64,000 bases of DNA from Heterodera schachtii. Its lineage: Eukaryota; Nematoda; Chromadorea; Rhabditida; Heteroderidae. Where the stretch lies: positions 1,066,810 through 1,130,809 of the forward strand of contig SIJG01000019.1 of the NCBI GenBank assembly GCA_023374025.1, given 5' to 3'. Below are positions 1 to 10,846 of this stretch, in pieces (the first letter of the stretch is position 1; each line of letters begins with the position of its first letter). A program made the translations under genes and the position numbers. The notes under the pieces are model-generated. The model was not told where the DNA came from, ran no database searches, and saw nothing but the letters and a program-made list of their open reading frames with translations.

Positions 1-356
1 ATCCCTATCCATCCATTTCAGAAACGCAGATTCCATTTCATTTATTCGTAGGGATGGGAATTTTAATCAAATGATTTTTTTGCTGACTTTAAATGACCTT
101 AAAATGACTAAAAAAATGTTCTACACTTTGTTTGAAGATACTTTTTGGGATTTTTACGGCTTTTTATGACTTTTTTGTGAGTTTTTGGAACTATTTATTA
201 ATTGAAACTTTAGAAAAAATGTAAAAAAATATTTACACGACCCTTTCGAATTAAGAAAAATCTGTGGTGTATGGGTGGCAAAATCCGTTTTAAGACAATT
301 TGATTAATTAAACAATTTTAATTTATTAAGCAAAAAATCCGAAAATAGCGAAACAA

Positions 357-833
357 TTGCCAGCGGTGAAGCCAATATTTGCAGATAGGTTTAACAAGTA
401 TTTTAGTTTAATTACTGCCGTCATAAAACTGAATGTTATTTCGAAATATTTTTGGGAAAATATTGAAAATGACATGGATATAATTGAGATCAAATTGCTA
501 AATGAGAAGGAAATGAACATTTATAAAATAAAAGTGGAGAAAAAAGTTGAAAATTCGCTGAGAAAAATGCAAAAAACAAATGCATTTTTTGACGAATCGA
601 CGGAAATTGCCAACCTTAGGACGGAATTTGAGCAAAAAATGGAGAAATTATGTGAAAGAACCAAAGAAAATGCCAAGGAAGAAAAGGCGAAAATGGAAAA
701 AACAAAGGAAAATGGAACGGATGAAGGGCATAGACTCGGAATGAGAATTCACTATCAGTCCAAATTTGGCACTTTCATTTCGTCACCATTTTTCCGTCGC
801 TTTTCCTCAAATTCCGTCATATTCTTCCGCTGA
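357..833 (+). pseudogene. possible dispersed fragment of the local charged-protein family
   Basis: An open frame of about 158 codons reads PAVKPIF near its start and then turns into a Lys/Glu-rich predicted coiled coil (EFEQKMEKLCERTKENAKEE). The opening resembles the segment TAVKPMF in the exon at 7407-7711 on the other strand, so this may be a moved piece of the same unrecognised family. There is no convincing initiator: the frame is open upstream of the first possible codon. The last part after residue 115 looks random. AT-rich low-complexity coding can arise by chance, so this call is weak. Confidence 0.25.
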
Positions 834-839
834 TCTTTA

Positions 840-1637
840 TTCCTAAACTCTTCTCTTCGATTTCTTCTGTCTTTTTTTCATTTTAACTATCTTTTCCATT
901 TTCATTTCTTATTTTTAAATTCGCATCATTCGTTATTTGCATTTTGGAAAATTTGTCAGAATTGTGTTCAGTAGGCGGCGAGTCGAGTTGAATTAGGAAC
1001 ATAACAACAGAATTTCCATACATCGCGACTTTCAAGCATCTTTTAGCCAATGTTTTACAGCAGGTGGATAGAATTTTACCATCCGTCCCTGGTTGATATT
1101 TTCGAATTCATTAAATAAATTTTAAAAAACATTATAAAAAATTATATCAAACCACTAAATTTATAAGCAATTTTTTAGATTATCTTTTTGATGATTGTAA
1201 TATGGAAATTTATCACAGTACAATTTTGGATCAAATACATTTTTTCTTTATTATTTAATTAAGAGCCAAAAACAACCAAATTCTTCCGATATGAAATTGT
1301 TGGCCATTCAGTGAATCATTGCTCCACCATAAAAATAATTTAAAATATTATGAATTTATTCATATATGGAAAAATTAAAAAAATAATAGAACAAAAATAT
1401 CAAAAAAGATGCATTTAATTTAGGCAAAAGGAACAAACGCCAAAGCATAGAAAAGGCAAAAATATAATGGGCAAAAACATTTCAGAATTTAAAAAAATGA
1501 AAATATCTCTGCCTTAAAAGGGAAACAAAAAAAGCCAGGCCAAAGGAGTAGCAGATGAAAGAAGAAATAAATGAATAAATTAATGAATAATGAATTAATT
1601 AATTAATGAATTAATAATGCAGTAATTAATGCCTTTC
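840..1637. other. intergenic, no gene seen
   Basis: AT-rich spacer with poly-A/T runs and TTAATTAATGAAT-type simple sequence near 1565-1620. I see no splice-compatible coding and no paired terminal repeats. Confidence 0.5.
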
Positions 1638-1718
1638 TTATTTCTTCAGAACCAATCCTTTCAGTTTATCAAAAAATTGCTTCTGCTCCGTCCCTTTCAC
1701 ATGAACATCGATGGCCAA
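1638..1718 (-). CDS. terminal exon of an unrecognised gene (partial)
   Basis: On the minus strand a ctag acceptor at 1719-1722 is followed by 26 codons and a TAA stop at 1638-1640. The peptide ends FFDKLKGLVLKK and begins LAIDVHVKGTEQ, which has the composition of real coding sequence and is much less AT-biased than its surroundings. No family is recognised and the upstream exons are not identified; element A lies directly upstream at 1908-2521, so the gene may be interrupted there. It could be a remnant. Confidence 0.35.
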   Translation of the reverse strand: MAIDVHVKGTEQKQFFDKLKGLVLKK

Positions 1719-1907
1719 CTAGATATTTGTACAAAAAATTAGAACAAAAATGGTGAATTTTTATATTCTTTTTCATTTATTTAAATATTAATGTATATTT
1801 TTTGGATCGACACGCTTAAGTGCTATCTCGTAATTAACAATTTTGATTCAAACTCTTAAGAAATTGGGCAACTTTCCAGAATTTTTATTAGTGGTATTTA
1901 TCCGCAC

Positions 1908-2521
1908 TAGAGACCGGCGCGGGATTTTGCGGAATCCCAGTCCGCAATCCCGCATTTTTTGGAAAATGCGGGATTGCGGGACTTGCGGGATTAATCCCGC
2001 GGGATCCCGTCCCGCAAAGAATTTTGAGTTCCAATCCCGCAGCGGGATCCGCAAATTTGACTTTTTGTGCGGGATTATGCGGGATTTAATTGATTTTTTG
2101 AAAATTTTAAAGAACAGAATGCCAAATTTTGGAATTAATTTATAATAAATTCAATCAAATTAAATCCATTTTTCATCTAAATTTTCATGTAGAATTTGCA
2201 AAAAATTTCCCGGCGGCGCCTATCGGCACCCCGGATCGGCGTTTACTTATTAAGCCTGTAGAAATAAGTCAAAAAGTACGACTTTTTGTCATTTTTTGGA
2301 CAAAATCAGTTAAGAAATTGCCAAAATTTTCAAAAAAAAAAAAAAAAATTCCGGCGGCGCCTATCGGCAGCGCCGTACTCCTTTGTTTCTCTAGTTTTTT
2401 GAAAAAATTGCGCCGGAAAAAAGCGGTTTTGAACTGCAAAAAATAGTCAAATTTATGGCCATTAATATTTTGGATTCCAATCCCGCAGCGGGATCCGCAA
2501 ATTTGAAATTTCCGGTCTCTA
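1908..2521. mobile_element. hAT-like MITE A (CCCGCGGGAT termini)
   Basis: A 614-bp element with 10-bp perfect terminal inverted repeats TAGAGACCGG/CCGGTCTCTA and an exact 8-bp target duplication ATCCGCAC at 1900-1907 and 2522-2529. The TAGAG ends and 8-bp duplication are hAT hallmarks. The ends are rich in repeats of the words CCCGC and GCGGGATT. Two copies of the shared internal cassette lie inside (palindromes near 2208-2232 and 2350-2375). No transposase frame is present, so it is non-autonomous. Confidence 0.85.
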
Positions 2522-2589
2522 ATCCGCACCATAAATTTCTTTTTTTTCTTCTTAATTACGACAAATCCATAAACTAGCACCATTTTTCA

Positions 2590-2625
2590 AAATTTTTCCG
2601 GCGGCGCCCATCGAACCTGGCACGA
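2590..2625. repeat. orphan cassette fragment
   Basis: The string TTTTTCCGGCGGCGCCCATCG is the left arm and first half of the palindrome found inside the MITEs. Here it is cut off after about 25 bp and lies outside element A, so it is a remnant of an older insertion. Confidence 0.5.
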
Positions 2626-2889
2626 CATAAAAATATTTGTAATTTTCTTTTATAATTAAAATTTTTTAAGTAATATTCGAATCTTTTCCTCCAAAATCTG
2701 TTATTTTTAAATGTCAAAAAGAATTTAGAAAATAATTTTCATTGTAAAAACCTTTGAACTTATTAATACAAGAAAAATTTGAAAAATCAAAAATGGATGA
2801 ACGAAAGAGTGAGCGGTGGGTGATGGATGAATTTTACTAATGGAGCTAATTTGCGCTATTCACTGCGACATCGACGTCAATGTCATAGG

Positions 2890-2965
2890 GGTATAAAAAA
2901 AAATCTGTCTCGAGTCTCGAAGACCCGATACCGAGACAAAAACTCGAGACCCGAATTCGTTAAAA
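2890..2965. repeat. TCTCGAG-word element fragment
   Basis: A 60-bp run of GTCTCGAGTCTCGAAGACCCG-type words without a partner end. It matches the material that makes up the 167-bp element at 34455-34621 and is probably a decayed copy. Confidence 0.4.
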
Positions 2966-3048
2966 AAGCTGACATTTTTTCAAAGATGCATTTCTCTTGG
3001 GTAAAAACTTCGAATTCATTTAACACCTATTTATTTCAGGGTTTTGAT

Positions 3049-4020
3049 TAGAGTTGGTCGGGACCGGGAAATTTGACAAAAACCGGGACCGGGACTTGCC
3101 GGGACCAGAAAAGTCGGGACCGGGACCGGGACCAAGTTTTTTGACCGGGACCGGGATCGGGACCGCGAGAAAAGCCGGGACCGGGACCAACCTGGAATTT
3201 TCCCAAAAGAAAATTTTTTTGAAAAAAAATTTAAAAATTTGAGTGCACTTAGTTACGAAAATTGCCTATATACAAAAATGTACCCATAAAATTTTTTAAT
3301 TTTCGTTTCGAGGAGGAATTCAAGTAAATTTTTAAAAATTTTCATTTCGGGGGGGGGGGGGATCTTGGAATTTTCTGTCCAAAATTCTGGATTTTTTAAA
3401 TAAATTAACAATCTTTTAAATCTTTTGCTTTTAAATCGCTGTTTTTGTGGCGCTGTTTTTTCGAGAAAACTTTTTAGGAACATTGGGAGGGGGCGGGGTC
3501 CGGCGGTGCCGATTGGCGCCGCCGGAAAAATTTTTAAATTTTGAATGGAATATGTTAACAGAATTTGCCAAAAAATGACCAAATATTAAGTTAATTTGTG
3601 GGTTTTTAGGCTGTTTAAAAATTAAAAAAAATTTTTAAGTTGAAATATTTTTTATTAATTAAGTTCAATTAAAATAATGGTAAAGAAAATATAAAAAAAT
3701 TTCTTTTCCACCGAGGAAATGAACCAAAGAGAAAAATAATGAAAGTGAGAAGGTTTAGCCACTAGACCACAATAACGATTTGAATAAATGAAATAAATAA
3801 TTTAATGTTTTTTTCTCAAAAATTTCTCCTTCTCACCAATTCCCTTCTCATTTCTCACCCAGACCCCCATTCTTACCAGTGCTTATTTAGTCCCGCCGGG
3901 ACCGGGACTGGCAAAACCGGGACCGGGATTTCTGTTTTTCCAAAAACCGGGATCGGGACCGGGACCGGGACCTGAAAAAACCGGGAATTCCCGTCCCGGT
4001 CCCGGTCCCGACCAACTCTA
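3049..4020. mobile_element. hAT-like MITE B (GGGACC termini), nested in C
   Basis: A 972-bp element with ends TAGAGTTGGTCGGGACCGGG and its inverse. An exact 8-bp duplication GTTTTGAT (3041-3048, 4021-4028) is made of element C sequence, which proves the nesting. The ends carry GGGACC hexamer arrays. The interior has one cassette (palindrome 3500-3525), a G13 run near 3349, and a tRNA-like Pol III box pair near 3706-3776 on the minus strand. Confidence 0.9.
3706..3776 (-). ncRNA. tRNA-like (Pol III box A and B) segment inside MITE B
   Basis: Read on the minus strand it gives TGGTCTAGTGGCTAAACC, a good box A, then after about 30 bases GGTTCATTTCC, a box B-like word. A matching segment lies at the same relative place in element I. 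It is probably a decayed tRNA or SINE captured by the element. I cannot fold a convincing acceptor stem, so a working tRNA is unlikely. Confidence 0.45.
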
Positions 4021-4597
4021 GTTTTGATATCTGAGTATTTTTACTCATTTTGGGTTTTTTTTAGAGGGTCAAAGAGGATTTTTTTGAAAAATGAGGATTT
4101 GCGGATTTTTGTGGTCTTCTGAGAAATTTGAGGATTTTGTGGTATTTTGATAAAAAGTGACAAAAATTACATTATTTTTTGAAAAATTAGGTATATTTGG
4201 CAAAATGTTCGAAATTTTTCTTCAAATTTTAAACATTTTTTCGAAAAATCCTCATCAAAATCATTTTTTTGACAAAATGTGTTAACAAATCGCACTCAAA
4301 ATCTCAAAAAATTTTCGGCAGCGCCTATCGGCACTGCCGGACCCCTCCCAACCTTCGATTTTTCGTGCTCAGATTTCCATAAAATGCATACAAATGACAA
4401 GAAATTGATGAATTTGATTGTTTCAAAAGAAAAATATGACATTTAACTGATTTTGTTTGCATTTTTATGCTTTTAAAAAATGAGGATTTTTCATGCCAAA
4501 TGAGGATTTTTTTGAGGTATTTTAGTAGCAAATGAGGATTTTTTTATGGCTGAAATGAGGATTTTCAAAATTTTGAGATCGAAACCCTGATTTATTT

Positions 4598-5660
4598 TGA
4601 TACAAAACAAATCTTCAATGTCCAATGGATAAAAATGTGAATTTTCTCAAAAATTTGATCGATATTAATGAATATTTTGAAAAAACAAATTAAATTTTTT
4701 GTTCTAATTCAGGTCCGGGGTTCGGAATTGGGAAAATCTGAGACAGATTCGTAGTCAGAGCACCCTCGAAAAGCCCAGGAAACTGATTTTTCGCCTAAAA
4801 TAAAAGTCAAATTAGGGAGACAACCATTCTTCGGGATTGCCAATTTCTCAAAAAATATCAATTATTCATTCGCTAGCACAATTACTAATCAAAAGAATTT
4901 AAATGCTTTTTGGCGTAAATCTTTTCTCGCTTTCTAAGATTGCCTTTTATTTTTCGGAATTTCTTCGCTAAAATTCAAATTTGCCTTATAAGGTGAAAAA
5001 AAAGTCATAAAAACTCAAAAGAAGATGGGAGTTTAGGCATCTATAAGAATAAAATTCAGTTTGACTCAATGTGCATTTCCTTCACATTTTCAAGTTTTCA
5101 ACACGCTCGATGGGAAACGACAGAAAATTTTTCTAAAATTTTGGACATTTGGCGCCAAGCATTTTATTGCTAAATACCGAAGAAACATTTAAAAAACAGT
5201 AAAATTTGTGATTTTTTTTTTTGGCCTTTTTCGACTTTTTATCCCAAAAAACCGGCCCTTCGCGCCGATCTATAGTTTTCAGTTTAAAATTCAAATTTAT
5301 TTTACAAATCTAGTAAAGCAAAAAAAAAAAAAAATATAGGTAAATAAAATTTTACGAAATTTCGGATGTAATTTTATAAAAAGGAATGGGCACACTTTTG
5401 AGCAAAAATCTGAAAATAAAGCAAAAGTCAAAGACATTGCAAAAGGAAACCCAGCGGACTAATTTAATAAAATGTTGAAGCAAATTTGGGAAAAGAAAGA
5501 AAAAAGCGATGGAAAAGGGGAAAAATTAATGGGCAAAATAAATTTAAAAATGGTAAATAATGAATTGGACAGAAAAAGTGACGTACACGACGAAAATGTG
5601 GCATTTTTACAAAATGAAAAATCGCTTTTGTGGGATGTGATTAGAATGAGTCGCGATGGA
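4598..5660. other. intergenic with a foldback-element remnant
   Basis: AT-rich. Near 4710-4730 the words GGTCCGGGGTTCGGAATTGG match the arms of the foldback elements at 17816 and 33434, so a decayed copy is present. A short open frame at 5472-5675 (67 codons, Lys-rich) has no recognised motif and is not called a gene. Confidence 0.4.
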
Positions 5661-5667
5661 GGAGGTG

Positions 5668-6060
5668 TACGATGAAAGAGTCTCGGCTTCTCGACTCAAT
5701 TTTTTCTAATTGTTAGGCCTTTATTCTTGGTCCTGGGTTTTTTATACGTATCGATTTTGGTCTCAAAACAAAAAAAAATTTCAAAATGGAAAGGATCGCT
5801 GTCGTTGGCACTAAATTTTTTGAAAATTTTCTAAGCGATAGGATTTTTCGATAAAAATTAGTTAATTAGAAAAAAATGATAGTCTCGAAACACATCTGCG
5901 ACTCAATACGAGAAAAGAAAGCCCATAACTCGATGAGATTTTTCTCAAACCGAATGTGACTGATCTCGAGGCGCCCTACGAAAACCAAATCCACTTAAAA
6001 CCGAAGAAACATCCGTGGAAACACAGAATTCGCAACTGATCACCGAGACTCTCGAGCAGT
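5668..6060. mobile_element. degraded TCTCGAG-word element
   Basis: The left end (GATGAAAGAGTCTCGGC) and the right end (CCGAGACTCTCGAGCAGT) are inverted relatives of each other and of the ends of the 167-bp element at 34455. No clean target duplication is visible, so the boundaries are approximate. Confidence 0.4.
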
Positions 6061-6065
6061 ACACC

Positions 6066-6329
6066 TCACCTTAACTGCTCTTCCAGGTCAAATAATTTGT
6101 TAGTGAATGGTGAGTCGATCATTAGCTCAAATTTCTCTTCGTATTTTCTGCGTTTTTCTTCGCGCATTTCCTTTTTTTTCTCTTTTGTCCGATGCTTCCA
6201 AATGTTCAGCTCCGTTTCGTTTATTTCCTTGTCCAATTTACTCAATTCAGCCTTTTTTTCGGACGCAATTTCAATGCATTTTCCGTAAATTGCTTTCATT
6301 TCTTTGTCAAATTTATTTCTTTTTAAATC
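6066..6329 (-). CDS. terminal exon of a charged coiled-coil protein (partial)
   Basis: On the minus strand a ccacag acceptor precedes an open frame of 86 codons ending in TAA at 6066-6068. The sequence is strongly charged (MREEKRRKYEEKFELMIDS) and predicts a coiled coil, then ends FDLEEQLR. The exon begins in phase 1 (two bases complete a codon). It could be the 3' part of the gene whose exon lies at 7407-7711, but that exon ends in phase 2, so at least one further exon or a break would be needed. No family is recognised. Confidence 0.4.
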   Translation of the reverse strand, partial: DLKRNKFDKEMKAIYGKCIEIASEKKAELSKLDKEINETELNIWKHRTKEKKKEMREEKRRKYEEKFELMIDSPFTNKLFDLEEQLR

Positions 6330-6940
6330 TGTGGAGAAATATTTTTAAATAAATTTATGTTTTGGGTCAGAATTTATACCGATAAAATTTCGGAATGTCA
6401 AAAACCTTTTGAAATTTTGATTTTATGAATTATTTTCGAAAAAATAATAAAAACTGCCTTCATTGTTATGATAATGAATATAATTCTTCTAATTCAATTT
6501 AAATTTTTCATTTTTTTTCTCTCTTCAGAAATTTTCACAAAAAAATATATATTTAAGTCTCTCAGCACTTTTATTTATAATTTTGGTGTTTATAAATATT
6601 TAGACTCTGTCGCTATTTTAAATTTTTTTTGGTTTTGTTAATCGAAATTATTGTTTAATCGTATAATTGATATTTTTTAAAATTTAAATTTTTCAATGGC
6701 ATCGGTGGAGAGAGAGCGCCACCCTTCCTTTCTTTGACCTGAAATTGTGCCATAATTCAATTCTTTTTCGTTTGTCAAGTTTAGTATTTTTGACCTTTCT
6801 TTTACTCTTTCTAATTCTTCAAACCCAACGAAATAAGAAAATGAAAAGCTGTTCAGACCACGGATAACTTCGATCGTATTTCGAAATCTTGGCCTTAATT
6901 AGTCATTTAAATTTAATGCGTATATTACAATAATTAAAAC

Positions 6941-7216
6941 TAGGGTTCAGCCCCGAGCCCTCGGGGAGCAAAATGTCGGGGAACCGGGAGGAAATTCCCC
7001 GAAAGAATTTGTCGGGGATGGCTGGAGAAATTTAAAAAATATCGGGGAGCAACACCTTCGTCGGGGAGGAAATTTTCATAAAAAGTCTAAAAAAACACAA
7101 AAAGAAAAAGTCCAGAACAAAAAAGTCTTAAAAACTCATTTAAAGATACTTCCATCTTATTTCAAGTGCAATTACGATTTTCGTAATTCCCCGAAACATG
7201 TCGGGGCTGAACCCTA
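6941..7216. mobile_element. hAT-like MITE D
   Basis: A 276-bp element with inverted ends TAGGGTTCAGCCCCGA / TCGGGGCTGAACCCTA. The 8-bp duplication ATTAAAAC is exact (6933-6940, 7217-7224). The ends repeat the word TCGGGGA. It is short and lacks the internal GC palindrome of the larger elements. It lies in what may be an intron of the minus-strand gene family. Confidence 0.85.
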
Positions 7217-7406
7217 ATTAAAACCTAAATTTTTGTAAAATTTATTAATTGTAAAATTATGAAAACCCTTTTTTTGATCGGGGTTTCGGGTTTTAATGTG
7301 CTTATTTTTGTGACTATTTTGAAATTTCACCTCCGCTCTTCGCATTATTTTTCAATTTTTTATGGCTGTTTCATGTCTATTTTGAGCTTTTTGTGCATAA
7401 ACTTAC

Positions 7407-7711
7407 TTCGCCCACACAGTCAGTTTAAACATTGGCTTCACCGCCGTAATTCCGTAGCGCATTCTGAGCAAATATTCGTACAAAATGTCCACATATTGAC
7501 GAAATCGCGCGCATTCATTTTCAATTTTGATTTTTGCATTGGCACAATGCCAATTCTTTTTCATCAAGAACAGAAGGCCAAGATGAATCTCGATTCTTTC
7601 GATAAACTCACTTTTTTGGTATTCGTAATAAAATGAGTGCGGTGACTCATAAATAAACTTATCAATGTTGACTTTTCCTCTTAAAAGGGCAAAAAGGGCT
7701 TCATCCTTAAT
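7407..7711 (-). CDS. exon of an unrecognised tandem-family protein (partial)
   Basis: On the minus strand a TTCAG acceptor at 7712-7716 is followed by about 101 codons and a GTAAGT donor at 7401-7406. The peptide starts IKDEALFALLRGK and includes HLGLLFLMKKNWHCANAK and FRQYVDILYEYLLRMRYG. These match FDDDAFVAFVKG, HLGVLHYIKLNLRCAKD and FREYFEMFNILYEYLANVYAG in the neighbouring gene at 8035-8784, so the two are tandem duplicates. Neither family nor function is recognised. The first exon with the start codon has not been found. Confidence 0.55.
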
Positions 7712-8034
7712 CTGAATTGAACAATATTATTTTTGTGGTTTGCGCTTAGGCCACAAATCTTTCGATTTATTTTAAAACATTAATTAATTGAAAAAAGCAT
7801 TTTAAATTAATTAAGTTTTTACGCATTAATTTTTAATAAAAATGAAAAATTAATATTGACTATTTTTTATCTTACAAAAGTGAAAAACAAAAAATCTTTC
7901 TCAAAATTATTAACATTAAAAAACACTCACTATTGGTTTTCTTAATGTCAATTATTATGGTTAGTGTTTCTGTTTTCATATTTTTATCTCCATTTTTGTG
8001 CTTTTTATGTTTGGGTTCAAAAATTTAATTTCTA

Positions 8035-8784
8035 TTAATCAAACATTTCTTTAAAACTCACTGCTTGATCAATTCCATACAATGGCATGTCCAAAATGAA
8101 GTCATAAAATTGTACGGCATCTTCCGACGGGTCTAATGACGACAATTGTGATGGTGCCGACGAATTTCCAATCCCAAATTTTCCGCCATTTTTCATCTTT
8201 TTATGTTCGCCGACCTTTTCCATTGTCTTTTTCATCATTTCTTCCATAAATTTTTCGAATTTTTCTCTATTCTCTGCTGTTATTGTCACATTCAAATAAT
8301 AATCCAAATTTTGCTCACTATCCAAATGAATTTTGAATGGATTTTCGTCGTCTTCATCTTCCGAAATTTGTCCGTTTTTTCCAAATGAATTCAAATTGCA
8401 AAAAAAAAGTTTGGCTTTGTGTGTCAAACTTTCCACGGCTTGAACAAAACTTATGGTGGGGCTGTATCCTTTTCCTGCGTTGTAAATTGGCATCTCCACT
8501 TTGTGTCCGGCGTAAACATTGGCCAAATATTCGTATAAAATGTTGAACATTTCAAAATATTCTCGAAACTGTTCGCATTTCGCTGTGCCAAAAAATTTTT
8601 CAAATTTTTTTCTGTCTTTGGCACAACGCAAATTCAATTTAATGTAATGCAAAACTCCAAGATGAGTGCCATAAATGTGTGCCAAAAGGTTCTTATTGTA
8701 CAAATCAGTGACTCCTTTTTCGGTGCAAAATTGGTCAAAATAGGACGGCCCTTTCACAAATGCAACAAATGCGTCGTCGTCAAA
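8035..8784 (-). CDS. unrecognised tandem-family protein, long terminal exon
   Basis: The minus strand shows a CTCAG acceptor at 8785-8789 and then about 249 codons to a TGA/TAA-type stop at 8035. The exon starts FDDDAFVAFVKGPSYFDQF. It has an aromatic and Lys-rich first half, an acidic stretch EDEDDENPF, and a charged helical segment (REKFEKFMEEMMKKTMEK) near residues 165-185. No signal peptide or membrane span is visible in this exon. It is paralogous to the exon at 7407-7711. The internal GTG at 8755-8757 is not the start, because coding similarity to the paralogue continues upstream. The initiating exon lies upstream and was not identified. Confidence 0.6.
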   Translation of the reverse strand, partial: FDDDAFVAFVKGPSYFDQFCTEKGVTDLYNKNLLAHIYGTHLGVLHYIKLNLRCAKDRKKFEKFFGTAKCEQFREYFEMFNILYEYLANVYAGHKVEMPIYNAGKGYSPTISFVQAVESLTHKAKLFFCNLNSFGKNGQISEDEDDENPFKIHLDSEQNLDYYLNVTITAENREKFEKFMEEMMKKTMEKVGEHKKMKNGGKFGIGNSSAPSQLSSLDPSEDAVQFYDFILDMPLYGIDQAVSFKEMFD

Positions 8785-9513
8785 CTGAGATTAATAATTA
8801 GACGAATTAATTAGTTTAAATTTTTGCCTATTTTTCCATGGATTAATAAGCGGAAAATGAATTTTAGTTTGGTATCAAATTTGGCTAAAAGATGATCATT
8901 TTTGCAGACCTTTAGACTAACTTTTAAAAAATTTCACGGAATTTAATGTACGGCGGTGCAGTAAGACAAGCCGAAAAATTGGAATTTAAGTATGAAAATA
9001 GATTATCCTCAATAATTTGTTCAACTATTTACATTCAGATACACCTAAAAAAATTGTCATTTATGGGCACTGTTTTTGTGCACATTTTGAATTTATTTTC
9101 AAAATTCATTTATTAATAAAATTTTGATGATTAAAAGGCAATTAAGAGACAAAATTTTATTCATATTTTGCAATTTTACCACATATTATCGGAGCCCTAA
9201 AAATTACCTTTGGCCAAAAATAGGCATTTGAAAAACGAAGCAATAAGCAAAAAAACAAAAATAATTGTTGAAAAATTTTGAAATGCATTCTTTTTCTAAA
9301 TATAATAATTATTATTTTGGAATATAATAAATGGCTTCCATTGTATAGTTGAGATATAATAATAAATTCCAAATATTATTTATTTTTTAAGATGCCATGA
9401 AAGAATTGAGCTAAAATTAATAAATAATCCATGCCAATCATTCGACACTTCTTTTATATCTTTGTGCATTTGCGAATTCTTTCATAATATTTTAATATTA
9501 AAAAATTGAACAA
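8785..9513. other. upstream region of the tandem-family gene
   Basis: AT-rich. It should hold the first exon and promoter of the minus-strand gene, but no start codon with a good donor stands out. Confidence 0.3.
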
Positions 9514-9630
9514 ATTGATTTGAACTAAATGTAATTGATCTGAACTGAATGTAATTGATTTGAACTGAATTTAATTGATCTGAACTGAATTTAATTGATC
9601 TGAACTAAATTTAATTGATTTGAACTAAAT
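9514..9630. repeat. 20-bp minisatellite
   Basis: About six tandem copies of a 20-bp unit (TGAACTGAATTTAATTGATC and close variants). The units differ at two or three fixed positions, as expected for a slowly diverging tandem repeat. Confidence 0.85.
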
Positions 9631-9881
9631 GTCTTTTATTAGCGTGCAAAAATTTAAAAAAAAATTATATTATTTCAAAAAGATATAACAAAACTATAAA
9701 ATACCAGAATACTGTTGAGATTCGGGAGTCTCAGTTTAAAATTGGCCGATTTTGACAGCGACTATAAATTTGTTGACTGACAAAGACGGAACTGGGCTCT
9801 ACCGTTAATGCATGCGGTGTTATTACGTTACTCAAAAAACCATCAAAATATTTCGTTGATTTTGAGCAATGTTATGAATAG

Positions 9882-10304
9882 AGATGCTATTTTTAGGTTT
9901 TTACCTTACTTTTTTTCTGAGCTCCCAGTGACCTGAAAAGTACGAAAATAAGTTTTTTTTGTGGTTTTTAAGCTGCTTTTTGAGTTATTAGCACCAATTT
10001 TATAGATTTTTATTTTTAGAGCCTAAAAGCCTAAAAAATTTTGAAAAAAACCTATTTTGACCTATCTTGGCGTTTTACATAAAGTTTATTAACAAAAATG
10101 CAATAACTAATAAAAACGAAAAAATACACTCCAAAGGACCAACTTTTGGGGAATTTAAAAAAATGCACGCCTAAAAATCGACCCTAAAATTCAGAAAAAT
10201 CCACCACTAAGAAATGAAAAATTTTCTCAAAAATTCATCTCAAAAATTTATTTATTTTTTTTAATGAGAAGAATTTTTGATTTTTAACATTATTCATCAC
10301 ACTA
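9882..10304. mobile_element. degraded relative of MITE E
   Basis: Begins TAGAGATGCTATTTTTAGG and shares with element E the order GAGCTCCC, then ACGAAAATAAGTTTTTTT, GAGTTATTAGCA and AAAAATGCAATAAC. No matching right end or target duplication is seen. Element E starts only 8 bp further on. Confidence 0.4.
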
Positions 10305-10312
10305 CTCATTAG

Positions 10313-10838
10313 TAGGGCTCCAATTTATAGTTTTTTTTACTATTTTTTTCCTGAGCTCCCCTAGCCTAAAACGTACGAAATACAAGTTTTTTTGGTTGTT
10401 GTTAAGCTACTTTTCGAGCTATTAGCAACTATTTTCTAGTTTTTTATTTTTAGCAACTAAAAAACTATAAAATTTTTGAAAAAAACTATTTTCAACTATT
10501 TTTGCTTGTGAATAAAAATTTGTTATGAAAAATGCAATAAAAACGAAAAACACCCCCTAAGAATCGACTCGAAAATTTTCAAAAATAAACCCCTAACAAA
10601 TGAAAAATTCTCTCAAAAATCAATCTCCAAAATTTATTTATTTATTTCTTGACATGAATTTGTGATTTTTAAAATTATTTAGCTCAATACTGATTTGGCC
10701 TAATTTTTTTACTTTTGAATAAATTTTGTCATTTTACAACCCTAAATTTGAAAGTTTTTAGCAACTATTTTTGGGGTTTTTTAGAAATTAAAAACTAATT
10801 ATTTTGGCAGTTTTTAGCAACTATAAATTGGAGCCCTA
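10313..10838. mobile_element. hAT-like MITE E
   Basis: A 526-bp element with 18-bp inverted ends TAGGGCTCCAATTTATAG and an exact 8-bp duplication CTCATTAG (10305-10312, 10839-10846). The interior is AT-rich with repeated TTTTTAGCAACTA words. It contains no GC palindrome and no coding frame. Confidence 0.85.
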
Positions 10839-10846
10839 CTCATTAG

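Larger units (their letters stand above)
3037..4589. mobile_element. hAT-like MITE C (GAGGATTTTT type), carrying nested element B
   Basis: Ends CAGGGTTTTGAT and GATCGAAACCCTG form inverted repeats, and an exact 8-bp duplication ATTTATTT flanks it (3029-3036, 4590-4597). The outer element is split near its left end by element B. Its own body holds repeated GAGGATTTTT words and one internal cassette at 4264-4350 (palindrome 4316-4340). It belongs with the element at 35351-36139, which has the same ends and layout. Confidence 0.85.

Noticed and set aside
2129..2583. Proteins reading PAAPIG across the GC palindromes
   Set aside because: These are translations of the MITE cassette; the frame and strand vary from copy to copy.
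9514..9630. CRISPR-like array
   Set aside because: Units are contiguous 20-bp tandem copies without spacers, in a eukaryotic genome.
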